Translations under genes and position numbers: made by a program
NCBI RefSeq assembly: GCF_900461455.1
Contig: NZ_UGIA01000001.1
Coordinates: 930,001-994,000 of the forward strand
From: Helicobacter acinonychis
Lineage (GTDB): Bacteria; Campylobacterota; Campylobacteria; Campylobacterales; Helicobacteraceae
Length of the DNA: 64,000 nucleotides
Direction of reading: 5' to 3'
Shown: in pieces, positions 28,044-37,772 of the stretch
Position numbering within the stretch: position 1 is the first letter of the stretch
How the letters are laid out: each line of letters opens with the position of its first letter
Notes under the pieces: model-generated
Told to the model about the DNA's origin: nothing
Seen by the model: only the letters and a program-made list of their open reading frames with translations
Databases searched by the model: none

Positions 28044-28098
28044 TCCTTAAGGGATATTTTCCTTAAGGGAGTTTAAAAACTCTGCATCTTTTATTTTT
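28044..28098 (+). terminator. double hairpin terminator of ureA2B2
   Basis: Two copies of the palindrome CCTTAAGG (28044-28051 and 28061-28068) can pair, and a second hairpin GAGTTT/AAACTC (28069-28074, 28077-28082) is followed by the T-rich TTTTATTTTTG. It begins 11 bp after the ureB2 stop and ends where the truncated DUF3519-type gene tail begins. Confidence 0.7.
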
Positions 28099-28099
28099 G

Positions 28100-29290
28100 T
28101 CAAATAAGATCGGTATGGAATATATAGTCAGGCTTCAGGTGGACGCGGTAGTATTCTTTGATCGCTTTATCGTAAGCGTATCGGCTTTTAGGCGTGAAGT
28201 TGAGCATGCCTTCTACCCAGTGGTTGGGCGCGATCACCTGCCCGTCATGCAAGATGATGGGCAAGTCTTCAAACCCTCCGCTCCCGAATATCTTTTTAGG
28301 GTCAAAATTCCGCGCGATGCTTTGGATCTGTTCTTCGTTCATGGCGGTGCGCTTTTGCGTGCCTCCTGTAGTGAAACTGGGCTTTAGATCTTTTGCATTC
28401 ACGATCGCGTAGTCTAAGTCGTAAATCTCTCTTTCGTTCAAGCGCACCCGACTCTTAGGGATGCTCGCTAAAATCTGTGTGGGGATATCCTCTCCCACTT
28501 CTATCTTAGTCTGGCTTTCAAGGTTACCGGCGTTGCCGCGCTCGTGTTCTAATTTGCGTTTTAAGGCTTCTTTCCTTTTAGCTTCTTGTTCTTTGGCTTT
28601 TAAAAATTCCTGTTCGCTTTCTTGTGCTTCTCGTTCTAACTTCGCAAGCTTTTCGGCGTTAGCTTGTTTGTGGGGGGATAAATTTGGAGTTTCTGGTGTC
28701 AATTCGTTAGGGTTTTCTGGTTTTTTTAATAAAGACTCTTGCGTTTTAAGCGCGTTTGCGCTAGGATGGGGTTCAAGGCTTGAGATGCTATAGTTGATGC
28801 CATCTCTGTAATCGTTAGAGAGTGTCGCAATGGTCTCTGACTCCCTTAAAACCTTTTCATCTCTTTCAAAACTTGTAATCATATGATGATTTTTTAAAGG
28901 CGTATTTCCTTTTTGACTACTTAAACCCACTTCAATATCATTATATCTTATGGTCGCATGCCCAATATAATCATCATCTTTAATACCTTTCTCTATCACT
29001 TCTGGTATTTGTTTTAATAATTCATTAGTCCTTTCTTTGGCTTGTTCTGGTGTCAATCCTAACCTTTTGTATTGTTTTTCTCTCTTTTCTGATATATGAG
29101 CTAAACCATATCCGTTGCTGTCTTTAGTCTTAGCTGTCCCCCACACGAAATCAATCCCCCCTAAATCGTCCCTATACGCTGCACCTGCAACTTGCCCGTT
29201 CTTTTCTTGCAAGAGTTTCTCTAACGCTTCTTTAGGCCTTAAAGCAAACTCAGGGTAATCAAGTCTTAGAATGTAGCAAAAAATATTAGA
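28100..29290 (-). pseudogene. truncated DUF3519-type protein gene, copy 1
   Basis: A minus-strand frame whose coding sequence continues, without a good start codon, from at least 29290 (LRLDYPEFALRPKEALEKLL) into NGQVAGAAYRDDLGGIDFVWG, a signature I associate with DUF3519 proteins (predicted barnase/colicin E5-like, found in H. pylori). A Lys/Glu-rich coiled coil follows. Similarity to the second copy stops abruptly at 28131, after which ten unrelated codons end the frame. It lacks about 500 residues relative to copy 2 and is most likely a remnant. The end point abuts the ureB2 terminator. If translated, it would start at TTG 29212. Confidence 0.7.
28131..29131. repeat. 1-kb direct repeat, left copy
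   Basis: From 28131 to about 29131 the sequence lines up with 51785-52785 at a constant offset of 23,654 bp without any insertion or deletion. I saw no base differences where I compared them, and both frames translate identically. Beyond 29131 the two copies stay similar but clearly differ (for example VWGTAKTKD against VWGNKKTKD). Confidence 0.9.
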
Positions 29291-29347
29291 AACCCTTACA
29301 AAACAAGCTAATATATTCTATTCAATTCACTTCAAGGACAAACAAAC

Positions 29348-30883
29348 ATGAAAAAACTTCTTTCTATCCTACTCGCGCTTTTTTTAATCATTTTTTTAGT
29401 GCCCTATCTTATTCTTTTTACAGAATGGGGGAATAAAATCATCGCTTCATACATAGAGAAAAAAATCAACCCGAACGAGCGCTACTTGAGCGTTAAAACT
29501 TTCACATTAAGACTCAACTCTTTAGACTTTAAAGCCCAAGCAAACGACAATTCCACGCTCATTCTTAAGGGGAATTTCTCACTCCTAAAGCAAAGCGTGG
29601 ATTTGAATTACCATATAGATATTAAGGATTTACGCTCTTTTAAAGATTTGATGCACTACCCTTTAAGGGGGGCTATCGCTACTTCTGGGAGCATTAAGGG
29701 GTATAGAAAAGCCCTTGTGATTCAAGGCGTCTCTAATGCTGCTCAATCTAACACTTCCTACAACGCCCTTTTAAATGATTTCAAACTCTCTCGCTTAAAT
29801 TTGAATACGCAAGACGCTGATTTAAAAGATTTGCTTTATTTATTCAATCGCCCCGCTTATGCGAACGCAAAAGTGTCCTTACAAGCGGATTTCAACTCTC
29901 TAAAGCCTTTAGAAGGGCATTTGACGCTAACAGCCAACAACGCTTTAATCAATAACGCCCTAATCAATCAAATTTTTCATTTAAACCTTAAAGACACGCT
30001 TGTTTTCAACCTCTCGCACTCAAGCGATTTTAAAGGGCAACAAGCCATCAGCGATACCACCCTTACTAGCCCTTTAGCTCATTTCAAAGCCCTAAAAAGC
30101 GAATATTCTTTTCCCACTTTAAAACTCAACGCCCCCTACACTTTGGAAATCCCCAATCTAGCCAAACTCCAAAACATTACCAACCACCCCTTAAAAGGGT
30201 CTTTGACTTTAAAGGGCGATATAGAGCAAAGCCCTAAACTTTTAAAAGTCAGTGGCCATTCAAATTTATTAGATGGCGTGCTGGATTTCACGCTTTTAAA
30301 TAAAGATCTAAAGGCTCGTTTTTCCAATATTTCCACTTTAAAAGCCTTAGATTTACTCTATTATCCTAAGTTTTTCCAATCCAATGCAGACGCTAACTTG
30401 GATTATGACCTTAGCACCAAGCAAGGCGTATTGAAAGCCCACCTTAAAAATGCAAAATTCCTCAAAAATTCATTCAGCGATTTCCTCTACGCCATTTCTA
30501 AATTTGATATTACTAAAGAAATCTATAACAATGTCAGTTTGACAAGCCAAATCAACCAACAACGCCTGCTCTCTAATTTGAACTTAAAAAGCCCTTTAAC
30601 CCAATTAAAAATCAATAATGGTTTATTGGATTTAGACACCAAGCAAATGGACATGCTCATGGATGCAGAAATTTCTAAATTTATTTTTAAAATGAAACTT
30701 CAAGGCAACATGCACCAACCTAAATTTTCCCTCATTTTAAATGAAAAAGCCATCCAACAAAACCTGCAACAAGGTTTAAAAGAAATCCTAAAAAACGACA
30801 CTCTTAAAAAAGGTTTAGACCATTTGCTCAAAGATAATAAGCTCAAAGAAAAGCTTGAAAAAGGACTTAAGGGGCTTTTTTAA
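29348..30883 (+). CDS. AsmA-like envelope protein, function unknown
   Basis: A 511-residue protein with an N-terminal hydrophobic helix (about residues 3-25) followed by a long beta-rich body of repeating amphipathic strands with recurrent motifs such as HPLKGSLTLKGD and SLKPLEGHLTLTAN. This is the style of AsmA/TamB-like proteins anchored in the inner membrane and reaching into the periplasm, some of which move phospholipid. The fold call is from pattern, not a motif match. The C-terminus is Lys-rich (KLKEKLEKGLKGLF). Ribosome site AAGGA lies upstream of ATG 29348. Confidence 0.65.
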   Translation: MKKLLSILLALFLIIFLVPYLILFTEWGNKIIASYIEKKINPNERYLSVKTFTLRLNSLDFKAQANDNSTLILKGNFSLLKQSVDLNYHIDIKDLRSFKDLMHYPLRGAIATSGSIKGYRKALVIQGVSNAAQSNTSYNALLNDFKLSRLNLNTQDADLKDLLYLFNRPAYANAKVSLQADFNSLKPLEGHLTLTANNALINNALINQIFHLNLKDTLVFNLSHSSDFKGQQAISDTTLTSPLAHFKALKSEYSFPTLKLNAPYTLEIPNLAKLQNITNHPLKGSLTLKGDIEQSPKLLKVSGHSNLLDGVLDFTLLNKDLKARFSNISTLKALDLLYYPKFFQSNADANLDYDLSTKQGVLKAHLKNAKFLKNSFSDFLYAISKFDITKEIYNNVSLTSQINQQRLLSNLNLKSPLTQLKINNGLLDLDTKQMDMLMDAEISKFIFKMKLQGNMHQPKFSLILNEKAIQQNLQQGLKEILKNDTLKKGLDHLLKDNKLKEKLEKGLKGLF

Positions 30884-30949
30884 CCTATTTTTAGGAAATA
30901 GTCATGGAGTGTGCATTTTAAAATAGAGTAACAAGAAAGATTAAAGCCA

Positions 30950-30970
30950 ATTAAACGAAAGCCGTTTAAT
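30950..30970. terminator. hairpin between convergent genes
   Basis: ATTAAACG (30950-30957) pairs perfectly with CGTTTAAT (30963-30970), loop AAAGC. It lies between the ends of the AsmA-like gene (plus) and hcpC (minus) and could serve either. There is no strong T run on either side. Confidence 0.45.
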
Positions 30971-30985
30971 CAAGCTTTATTAAAA

Positions 30986-31858
30986 CTAAACTTTGATTTT
31001 GAGTTGCTTGAGAATATCGCATGCCCCTTTAGCGCCTAATTTGCAACCTTTTTTAAAGTTTTCTATGGCTTGCTTTTCATTCCTTGCTATGCCTTCGCCA
31101 TTGTATTGCATAGCCCCTAGATTGAAACACCCTCCGCCATTTTTCAACTCGCATGCTTTAGAATAACGAGCGATAGCCTCTTTAAAATTTTTCGCTACAC
31201 CTTCGCCATGATGATACATATTCCCTGCGTTAAAACACCCTGGGCTGTCTTTTAAATCGCACGCTTTATCATACGAAGCGAGCGCTTTTTTCAAATCTTT
31301 AGGCGTGCCCCTGCCGTTATCATACAAACTCCCCAATATCGTGCAACCATCACCATCGTTTAAATCGCACGCTTTCGTGAAATATTCCACAGATTTTGTA
31401 AAATCCCTAGTGACCACTTTACCATCATGATAAATCCCCCCTAAACTTGCACACCCTTCAGCGTATTTCAATTCGCACGCTTTAGAGTAGTATTGCAAGG
31501 CTTTTTTGGTATTTTGAGACACGCCCTGCCCACCATAATACAAATTGCCTAGCAAATGACACCCATTGCTATAATCCAAATCACACGCTTTCGTATAAAA
31601 TGAAGCGGCTTTTTTCAAATCCTTTTCCACGCCCTGCCCTTGATAATAAAGCACCCCCAAATTAAAACACCCACTATTTTCTTTTAAATCGCAAGCTTTT
31701 TCAAAATATTTCTTAGCTTGAGAAAAATCTTGTTCCTTGTAGCTCTTTGCCCCCAAACTCACAAGCTCTTTAGGATCTTGCTCTGCCATCAAGCTCCCTA
31801 AACACAACGCACCCAAACATAAAACCCTAAAAGCGGTTTTTCTAACGCTTCCTAACAT
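30986..31858 (-). CDS. hcpC: Helicobacter cysteine-rich protein HcpC (Sel1 repeats)
   Basis: A 290-residue secreted protein: signal peptide (about 1-24, [16 protein letters not shown]...LMA), then about seven Sel1-like repeats of 36 residues. Each has the unit YYxKACDLxxxxGCxxLGxxYxxGxGV with the paired cysteines that form a disulfide per repeat. HcpC of H. pylori is an exported, host-immunogenic protein. I start at ATG 31858 because AAAGGAG lies just upstream; the frame is open another 20 codons without family similarity. It is preceded by eda on the same strand. Confidence 0.88.
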   Translation of the reverse strand: MLGSVRKTAFRVLCLGALCLGSLMAEQDPKELVSLGAKSYKEQDFSQAKKYFEKACDLKENSGCFNLGVLYYQGQGVEKDLKKAASFYTKACDLDYSNGCHLLGNLYYGGQGVSQNTKKALQYYSKACELKYAEGCASLGGIYHDGKVVTRDFTKSVEYFTKACDLNDGDGCTILGSLYDNGRGTPKDLKKALASYDKACDLKDSPGCFNAGNMYHHGEGVAKNFKEAIARYSKACELKNGGGCFNLGAMQYNGEGIARNEKQAIENFKKGCKLGAKGACDILKQLKIKV

Positions 31859-31953
31859 CATCATTCTCCTTTTTATTAAAAATCTTATTATAGTGTTATT
31901 AAGCAAATACAAAACCACACTCCCATTATTTTAAACATTATTTTAAATGCCAA

Positions 31954-32598
31954 TTAGGTTTTAATGTTAGCCAACGCTTGTTTGCAAAGTTCTATGATTT
32001 TATCCCACTCTTTATTTTGCACTAAATTTCTATGGGTAAGCCAACTCCCTCCCACGCACAAAACATTTTCTAATTTCAAATAAGCATGCATGTTATCCAC
32101 GCTAATGCCCCCAGTAGGGCAAAATTTCACCCCCTTAAAAGGGCCATTAAAAGCGTTTAAAAGTTTAGCGCCTCCGCAATATTCTGCTGGGAAAAATTTT
32201 AAGGCGTTATAGCCCAACTCTAAAGCTTGCATGACTTCACTACTGCTAGAAACCCCAGGTATTAGGGGCATGTCTTTTTTCTTTGCGTATTCTAAAAGGC
32301 TAGGCGTAAGACCTGGGCTAATCAAAAATTCAGCCCCCCTATTTTGAGCTTGTTCTAATTGATTAAGATTTAAAATTGTGCCAGCACCCACATGCATTTT
32401 TGGCACATTTTTAGCGATAAGCTCTATGGCTTCCAAAGCGCAGTTTGAACGCAGAGTAACTTCTATGATTGGAATACCCCCCTCTATTAGGCTTTGCGCT
32501 AAAGGCACAGCGTCTTTCAGATCTTCAATCACCACCACAGGGACAATGGGGCTAATTTGTAAAACCTCTATTACTTTATCTTGTATTTTATTTTGCAT
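31954..32598 (-). CDS. eda: KDPG / KHG aldolase
   Basis: A 214-residue class I aldolase splitting 2-keto-3-deoxy-6-phosphogluconate to pyruvate and glyceraldehyde 3-phosphate. The Schiff-base lysine is in ALKFFPAEYCGG, with conserved IPIIEVTLRS and GAGTILN segments. It starts 10 bp after edd ends, so the two Entner-Doudoroff genes are co-transcribed. Confidence 0.94.
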   Translation of the reverse strand: MQNKIQDKVIEVLQISPIVPVVVIEDLKDAVPLAQSLIEGGIPIIEVTLRSNCALEAIELIAKNVPKMHVGAGTILNLNQLEQAQNRGAEFLISPGLTPSLLEYAKKKDMPLIPGVSSSSEVMQALELGYNALKFFPAEYCGGAKLLNAFNGPFKGVKFCPTGGISVDNMHAYLKLENVLCVGGSWLTHRNLVQNKEWDKIIELCKQALANIKT

Positions 32599-32608
32599 TT
32601 TATATCCT

Positions 32609-34435
32609 TTATATTTTTATGCCAAAACTCATGGCACCCTCTTCAGCCGTATTGACATTCAATCTTAAGCTCGTAAATAATTCCCTACCTAGCCCAAAAC
32701 TTGGCTTTTCTAGATCTTTTAAGATTTCTAAAAACAAGGGGTTGATTTCTCTATTTTCAAAATCCTTTTCAAGCACATTTAAAGCGTTATTAGGAGCGTC
32801 TAATTCTATTAAATCGCCATCTTTAATCCTAATGATCGCCCCATTCAACGCCCCCTCAGGACTTAAATGGATCGCGCTAGGTACTTTCCCGCTCGCCCCA
32901 CTCATGCGCCCATCTGTAACAAGCGCGACCTTGTAGCCCATATCCTGCAAAGCCCCTAAATTCGTGGTGAGTTTGTGCAATTCTGGCATGCCATTAAACT
33001 TCGGCCCTTGGAAAGGTAAAACAGCCACAAAATCCCTCTCCAATTCTTTATTTTTAAAGCGCTCTAAAAATTCGCTTTGGGTTTTAAAAACAATCGCTCT
33101 AGCCTTAATTTTCCTATGTTCATCTTTAATGGCTGAGATTTTAATCACCGCTCGCCCCAAATTACCCTTTAAGATTTTAAGCCCCCCATTAGTGGCAAAA
33201 GGCTCGCTAACGGATCGTAGGATGTCGGTATTTAAGCTATGATTGATGGCATCTTTATACACCAATTGATTGTTTTCTAAAAAGGGGGTTTTGGTGTAAT
33301 TTTGCATGCCTTTTTGCGTTTCGGTATCCATGATCGTATGAGTGTCTTCAAATAAAAGCCCCTCTTTTAACAACTCTTTGATCACAAACGCTAAGCCCCC
33401 ACACGCTTCAAAAGCATTCACATCGGCTGATCCGTTAGGATAGACTTTAGCTAAAAGGGGTATGAGATTAGAGATTGCGTCAAAATCGTCCCAATTGAGA
33501 ATGACCCCACAAGATCTAGCGATAGCGATCAAATGTAAAGTATGGTTAGTAGAACCCCCTGTTGCCATTAAACCTATAAGAGCGTTGAGAATACTTTTTT
33601 CATCAATGAGTTTGGCTAAAGGCAGGACTTTCCCGCTCGCTAATCTTTTCGCGCTCTCTTCTACTAAAACCTTTCGTAAGGGGTTGTTAGGGTTGATAAA
33701 ACTAGAATTAGCCGCATGCAATCCCATAAATTCCATCATCATTTGATTGGAATTAGCCGTGCCATAAAAAGTGCAAGTCCCCACATCATGGTAGCTTTGC
33801 ATTTCTACTTTTAAAAGCTCTTCTCTGTTGATCTTTCCCATTGCAAAATCTTGACGCGCTTTGGCTTTTTTAAAGTTTTCTATCCCACTCACCATAGGCC
33901 CGCTTGGCACAAACACGCTCGCTAAATTCCCAAAGCTTAACGCCCCTATGAGTAAGCCTGGCACGATTTTATCGCACACGCCTAAAAAAAACGCCCCATC
34001 AAAAACATTATGGCTTAACCCTACGACGGTGCTTAGCGCGATCACATCTCTACTAAACAAGCTCAATTCCATGCCCTCATAACCTTGCGTGATACCATCA
34101 CACATCGCTGGCACCCCACTAGCGACGCTCGCATAGGCGTTATGCTCTTGCAGTTCTTTTTTAATCAAGTCAGGGTAATCTTTAAAAGGCTGGTGGGCTG
34201 AAAGCATGTCATTATAAGCCGTGATGATCGCAAAATGCTTTCTTTTATGCGAACCTAAAGGCATTTTTAAATGCTTTGGCATGCTCGCTGTAACATGCGC
34301 GATATTTGCACAACCCAAATTCTCAATCTTGGGCTGGTTTTTAGGGTTAAAGATATTTTCTAAATAAAGCTCTCTGGTTTTTTTGCTACGCTCCGTAATT
34401 TTTTCTTTGATTTGTTCTAAAGAATGTTTAGGCAT
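32609..34435 (-). CDS. edd: 6-phosphogluconate dehydratase
   Basis: A 608-residue [4Fe-4S] dehydratase of the IlvD/Edd family forming KDPG from 6-phosphogluconate. Signature segments include GVPAMCDGITQGYEGMELSL, FLGVCDKIVPG, ATGGSTNHTLHL and VTDGRMSGASGKVPSAIHL, with the cluster cysteines in MCDG and VCDK. I start at ATG 34435 (MPKHSLEQIKEK), which fits the family better than the in-frame ATG two codons earlier. It is divergent from zwf, 62 bp away. Confidence 0.95.
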   Translation of the reverse strand: MPKHSLEQIKEKITERSKKTRELYLENIFNPKNQPKIENLGCANIAHVTASMPKHLKMPLGSHKRKHFAIITAYNDMLSAHQPFKDYPDLIKKELQEHNAYASVASGVPAMCDGITQGYEGMELSLFSRDVIALSTVVGLSHNVFDGAFFLGVCDKIVPGLLIGALSFGNLASVFVPSGPMVSGIENFKKAKARQDFAMGKINREELLKVEMQSYHDVGTCTFYGTANSNQMMMEFMGLHAANSSFINPNNPLRKVLVEESAKRLASGKVLPLAKLIDEKSILNALIGLMATGGSTNHTLHLIAIARSCGVILNWDDFDAISNLIPLLAKVYPNGSADVNAFEACGGLAFVIKELLKEGLLFEDTHTIMDTETQKGMQNYTKTPFLENNQLVYKDAINHSLNTDILRSVSEPFATNGGLKILKGNLGRAVIKISAIKDEHRKIKARAIVFKTQSEFLERFKNKELERDFVAVLPFQGPKFNGMPELHKLTTNLGALQDMGYKVALVTDGRMSGASGKVPSAIHLSPEGALNGAIIRIKDGDLIELDAPNNALNVLEKDFENREINPLFLEILKDLEKPSFGLGRELFTSLRLNVNTAEEGAMSFGIKI

Positions 34436-34497
34436 ACACACCCCTTCAATTAAGATTTAATATATAATAACTCAAAAACACTCTAAAAGGGTTATTG

Positions 34498-35775
34498 ATG
34501 TTAGATTTTGATCTGGTTCTTTTTGGCGCGACTGGGGATTTAGCCATGCGTAAGCTCTTCATTTCGCTCTATGAAATTTATATCCATTATGGTTTTAAAG
34601 AGAGTTCTAAAATTATCGCATCTGGGCGTAAAGAACTATCTAATGAAGGGTTTTTAACGCTTCTTTGCGAGAAGACACAACTGCATTCAAGAGAAAAGGG
34701 CGAGAAATTTTTAGCCCATATTAGTTATTTTTGCGTTCGTTTGGATAACCCTAAAGACTTTGAAGAATTGAGTAAAATCGCTACAAAAAATAAACCCTTG
34801 ATTTTCTACTTTTCTATCTCCCCTAGTTTTTTTGCAACGACCGCTCAAAATTTAGCCAAAAACACGCTCAATCACGCCAACACCCGCTTGATTTTAGAAA
34901 AACCCTTAGGGCATGATTTAAAGACTTGTAAAGAGATTTTTCAAAGCATTAGCACTTTTTTTAAAGAAGAGCAAATTTTTAGAATCGATCATTATTTAGG
35001 GAAAAAAGGCGTTCAAAATATCCTTGAATTACGCTTAAATAACCCTATTTTAAACACTTTATGGGAGCAAATCGCTTCGGTTGAAATCTGCGTGTATGAG
35101 ACCTTGGGGGTGGAAGAAAGGGGCGAATTTTACGATAAAATCGGAGCTTTAAGGGACATGGTTCAAAACCATCTTTTGCAAATTTTATCCCTTATCGCTA
35201 CAGATTTACCCAACGATTTAAAAGATTTAAGGCAAGAAAAAATCAAAGTTTTAAAAACCTTACAACCCCCTAAAGATTTTAAAAAACAGGTTATTCGTGC
35301 CCAATATCAAGGTTATAGAAATGAAAATAATGTCCATAAAGAAAGCCAAACAGAGACTCTTGTCGCTATTAAAGCCTTTTTAGATACGCCTAAATTTAAA
35401 GGCGTGCCTTTCTACCTTAAAACCGCTAAAAAAATGCCCCACAATCAAGCGAGTGTGAAAATCCATTTTAATGCCATCAACACGCTAGAATTTTTTCTCT
35501 CAAAAGATAAAATCACTCTCACCCTAAAAGACAATCAAGCCCCCCTTGTTTTAGAAAGCCACAATGTGCAAGAATTTTTACAACCCTACGCTAAATTGCT
35601 CTATGATGCGATAGAAAATAACCACAATAATTTCGCCCACCAGCTAGAATTAGAAGCGTCATGGGTGTTTATTGACACGCTTATAGAGGGTTTTATCAAT
35701 AACGCCACGCCCTTACATTTCTATGAAAGCCACAACCTAAACGAGTTAGAATTTTTAAAACCACTCTATCAATAA
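34498..35775 (+). CDS. zwf: glucose-6-phosphate 1-dehydrogenase
   Basis: A 425-residue enzyme. The NADP fingerprint is in LVLFGATGDLAMRKLF, the active-site motif in RIDHYLGKKGVQNIL, and EKPLGHDLKTCKEI is the family loop. It oxidises glucose 6-phosphate to the lactone at the head of the Entner-Doudoroff and pentose phosphate routes. I start at ATG 34498 (MLDFDL) rather than the TTG one codon earlier. It heads a plus-strand operon zwf-pgl-glk. Confidence 0.95.
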   Translation: MLDFDLVLFGATGDLAMRKLFISLYEIYIHYGFKESSKIIASGRKELSNEGFLTLLCEKTQLHSREKGEKFLAHISYFCVRLDNPKDFEELSKIATKNKPLIFYFSISPSFFATTAQNLAKNTLNHANTRLILEKPLGHDLKTCKEIFQSISTFFKEEQIFRIDHYLGKKGVQNILELRLNNPILNTLWEQIASVEICVYETLGVEERGEFYDKIGALRDMVQNHLLQILSLIATDLPNDLKDLRQEKIKVLKTLQPPKDFKKQVIRAQYQGYRNENNVHKESQTETLVAIKAFLDTPKFKGVPFYLKTAKKMPHNQASVKIHFNAINTLEFFLSKDKITLTLKDNQAPLVLESHNVQEFLQPYAKLLYDAIENNHNNFAHQLELEASWVFIDTLIEGFINNATPLHFYESHNLNELEFLKPLYQ

Positions 35776-35785
35776 AAGGAATTTC

Positions 35786-36469
35786 ATGGGTTATCAATTA
35801 TTTGAATTTGAAAGTTTAGAAGATTGTAATAAGGCTTTAATAGAGCATTTTAAAGAATTTTTTAACGCTACCTTAAAAAAGCATCATCAAGTTTCTATTG
35901 CTTTTTCTGGAGGCCGTTCGCCCATTAGCTTGTTGCAAAAATTGAGCGTTTTAGATCTCAAGTGGCATGAATGTGTAGTCAGTTTAGTAGATGAACGCAT
36001 TATAGATACAAGCCATAAGGATAGTAATACCAAGTTATTACACGATTATTTGTTGCAAAATAACGCCCTAAAAGCTTCTTTCATTCCGCTTTTACCCAAA
36101 GAGATTTCTTGCAATCAAAACGCGCTTTTAAATTTTGCTAACCAGCACTTCAAACAGCCACATTTAGCCATTCTAGGCATGGGGACAGATGGGCATACGG
36201 CTAGCCTTTTTCCTGAAACGAGCACTTTTTTAAACGAAGAAAAAGAAAATATCGTCTTAACTAAGCCAGCTAACGCTCCTTATGAACGCCTGAGCATGTC
36301 TATTAACGCCTTAGAAAATTGCGAAAAACTTTTTTTAAGCATTAGTGGAGCGGAAAAAAGGGGAGTTTTAGAAAAGGCTTTAAAAGAAAACGCCCCTTAT
36401 TCTCTACCAATTGCTCGGATTTTACACTCTAAAAAAGTTACCACGGAGGTTTTTTATGCCAAAAACTGA
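35786..36469 (+). CDS. pgl: 6-phosphogluconolactonase
   Basis: A 227-residue DevB-type lactonase opening 6-phosphogluconolactone. Family motifs: [20 protein letters not shown] and [14 protein letters not shown]. It begins 10 bp after zwf and overlaps the start of glk by 14 bp. It supplies the substrate of Edd, encoded divergently next door. Confidence 0.92.
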   Translation: MGYQLFEFESLEDCNKALIEHFKEFFNATLKKHHQVSIAFSGGRSPISLLQKLSVLDLKWHECVVSLVDERIIDTSHKDSNTKLLHDYLLQNNALKASFIPLLPKEISCNQNALLNFANQHFKQPHLAILGMGTDGHTASLFPETSTFLNEEKENIVLTKPANAPYERLSMSINALENCEKLFLSISGAEKRGVLEKALKENAPYSLPIARILHSKKVTTEVFYAKN

Positions 36470-37466
36470 AACTTACCCAAGACTATTAGCCGATATTGGC
36501 GGCACAAATGCACGCTTTGGTTTGGAAGTCGCCTCACGACAAATTGAATGCATTGAAGTCTTGCGATGCGAAGATTTTGAAAGCTTGAGCGATGCGGTGC
36601 GTTTTTATCTTTCTAAACACCAAGAAAGCCTTAAATTATGCCCTATTTATGGCTCTTTTGCTGTGGCTACGCCCATTATGGGGGATTTTGTCCAAATGAC
36701 AAACAACCACTGGACTTTTTCTATTGAAACGACACGGCAATGTTTGGGATTAGAGAGATTGCTTGTCGTCAATGATTTTGTCGCGCAAGCCTTTGCCATC
36801 AGCACGATGCAAGAAAATGATCTGGCTCAAGTAGGCGGAATCAAGTGCGAAATTAACGCCCCTAAAGCGGTTTTAGGGCCAGGAACTGGGCTTGGGGTAA
36901 GCACTCTTATTCAAAATAGCGATGGTTCTTTGAAAGTCTTACCCGGTGAAGGAGGGCATGTGAGCTTTGCCCCTTTTGATGATTTGGAAATTTTAGTGTG
37001 GCAATACGCCCGCTCTAAATTCAATCATGTGAGTGCAGAAAGGTTTTTGAGTGGGAGCGGCTTGGTGTTGATTTATGAAGCCCTATCTAAACGAAAAAGC
37101 ATGGAAAAGGTGGCTAAATTGAGCAAGGCTGAATTGACCCCACAAATCATTAGCGAACGTGCTTTGAATGGGGATTACCCTTTGTGCAGATTGACTTTGG
37201 ATACTTTTTGCTCCATGCTTGGCACACTCGCTGCTGATGTGGCTCTCACTTTGGGTGCTAGAGGTGGGGTGTATTTGTGTGGGGGGATTATCCCACGATT
37301 TATTGACTATTTTAAAACCTCGCCTTTTAGAGCGCGTTTTGAGACAAAAGGGCGCATGGGAGCGTTTCTCGCTTCTATCCCTGTGCATGTCGTGTTGAAA
37401 AAAACTCCAGGACTTGACGGAGTAGGCATTGCGTTAGAGAATTATTTACTGCATGATAAAATATAG
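36456..37466 (+). CDS. glk: glucokinase
   Basis: A 336-residue ROK-unrelated bacterial glucokinase: phosphate-binding [15 protein letters not shown], the glucose segment VNDFVAQA, and GPGTGLGVS and [12 protein letters not shown] loops. It phosphorylates free glucose with ATP, matching glucose uptake by GluP in Helicobacter. The start is ATG 36456 with a strong GGAGG ribosome site at 36445-36449; an upstream in-frame ATG at 36411 lies inside pgl. Confidence 0.94.
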   Translation: MPKTETYPRLLADIGGTNARFGLEVASRQIECIEVLRCEDFESLSDAVRFYLSKHQESLKLCPIYGSFAVATPIMGDFVQMTNNHWTFSIETTRQCLGLERLLVVNDFVAQAFAISTMQENDLAQVGGIKCEINAPKAVLGPGTGLGVSTLIQNSDGSLKVLPGEGGHVSFAPFDDLEILVWQYARSKFNHVSAERFLSGSGLVLIYEALSKRKSMEKVAKLSKAELTPQIISERALNGDYPLCRLTLDTFCSMLGTLAADVALTLGARGGVYLCGGIIPRFIDYFKTSPFRARFETKGRMGAFLASIPVHVVLKKTPGLDGVGIALENYLLHDKI

Positions 37467-37772
37467 TGCCGTTCAAATGGAAGCGATTAAAAAGCGTTTT
37501 TAAAACCAGTGCAATAACGCAAGCTCTGTGTTTGATTTGGTTTTATTTCAATAGTGCATTGATCATTAAATCTAAAAAATGCTAAAAAGCGTTTTTTACA
37601 ATTCTAAAACAATAAAGAGCTTGACACTAGTCAAGTGATAGCTTTAAAAAGCGGTCTTATTTGAACAACGATACCATATAACCAATAATTGTAAAAATAG
37701 TTAAATCCATAAAAATACAAGCAAACCATAAAAACGATACAATAACGGTATTTTATGAAATAAGGAGTTTTT
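37467..37772. other. 306-bp gap between glk and the alcohol dehydrogenase gene
   Basis: No gene seen. The inverted match AAAAAGCG/CGTTTTT shortly after glk may act in termination. A -10 box TACAAT near 37738 and the ribosome site AAGGAG before ATG 37773 serve the downstream gene. Confidence 0.4.

Noticed and set aside
28044-28082. Repeated CCTTAAGG palindromes as a possible mobile-element end
   Set aside because: They form a hairpin directly after the ureB2 stop with a T-rich tail, which a terminator explains; no transposase or matching end was found.
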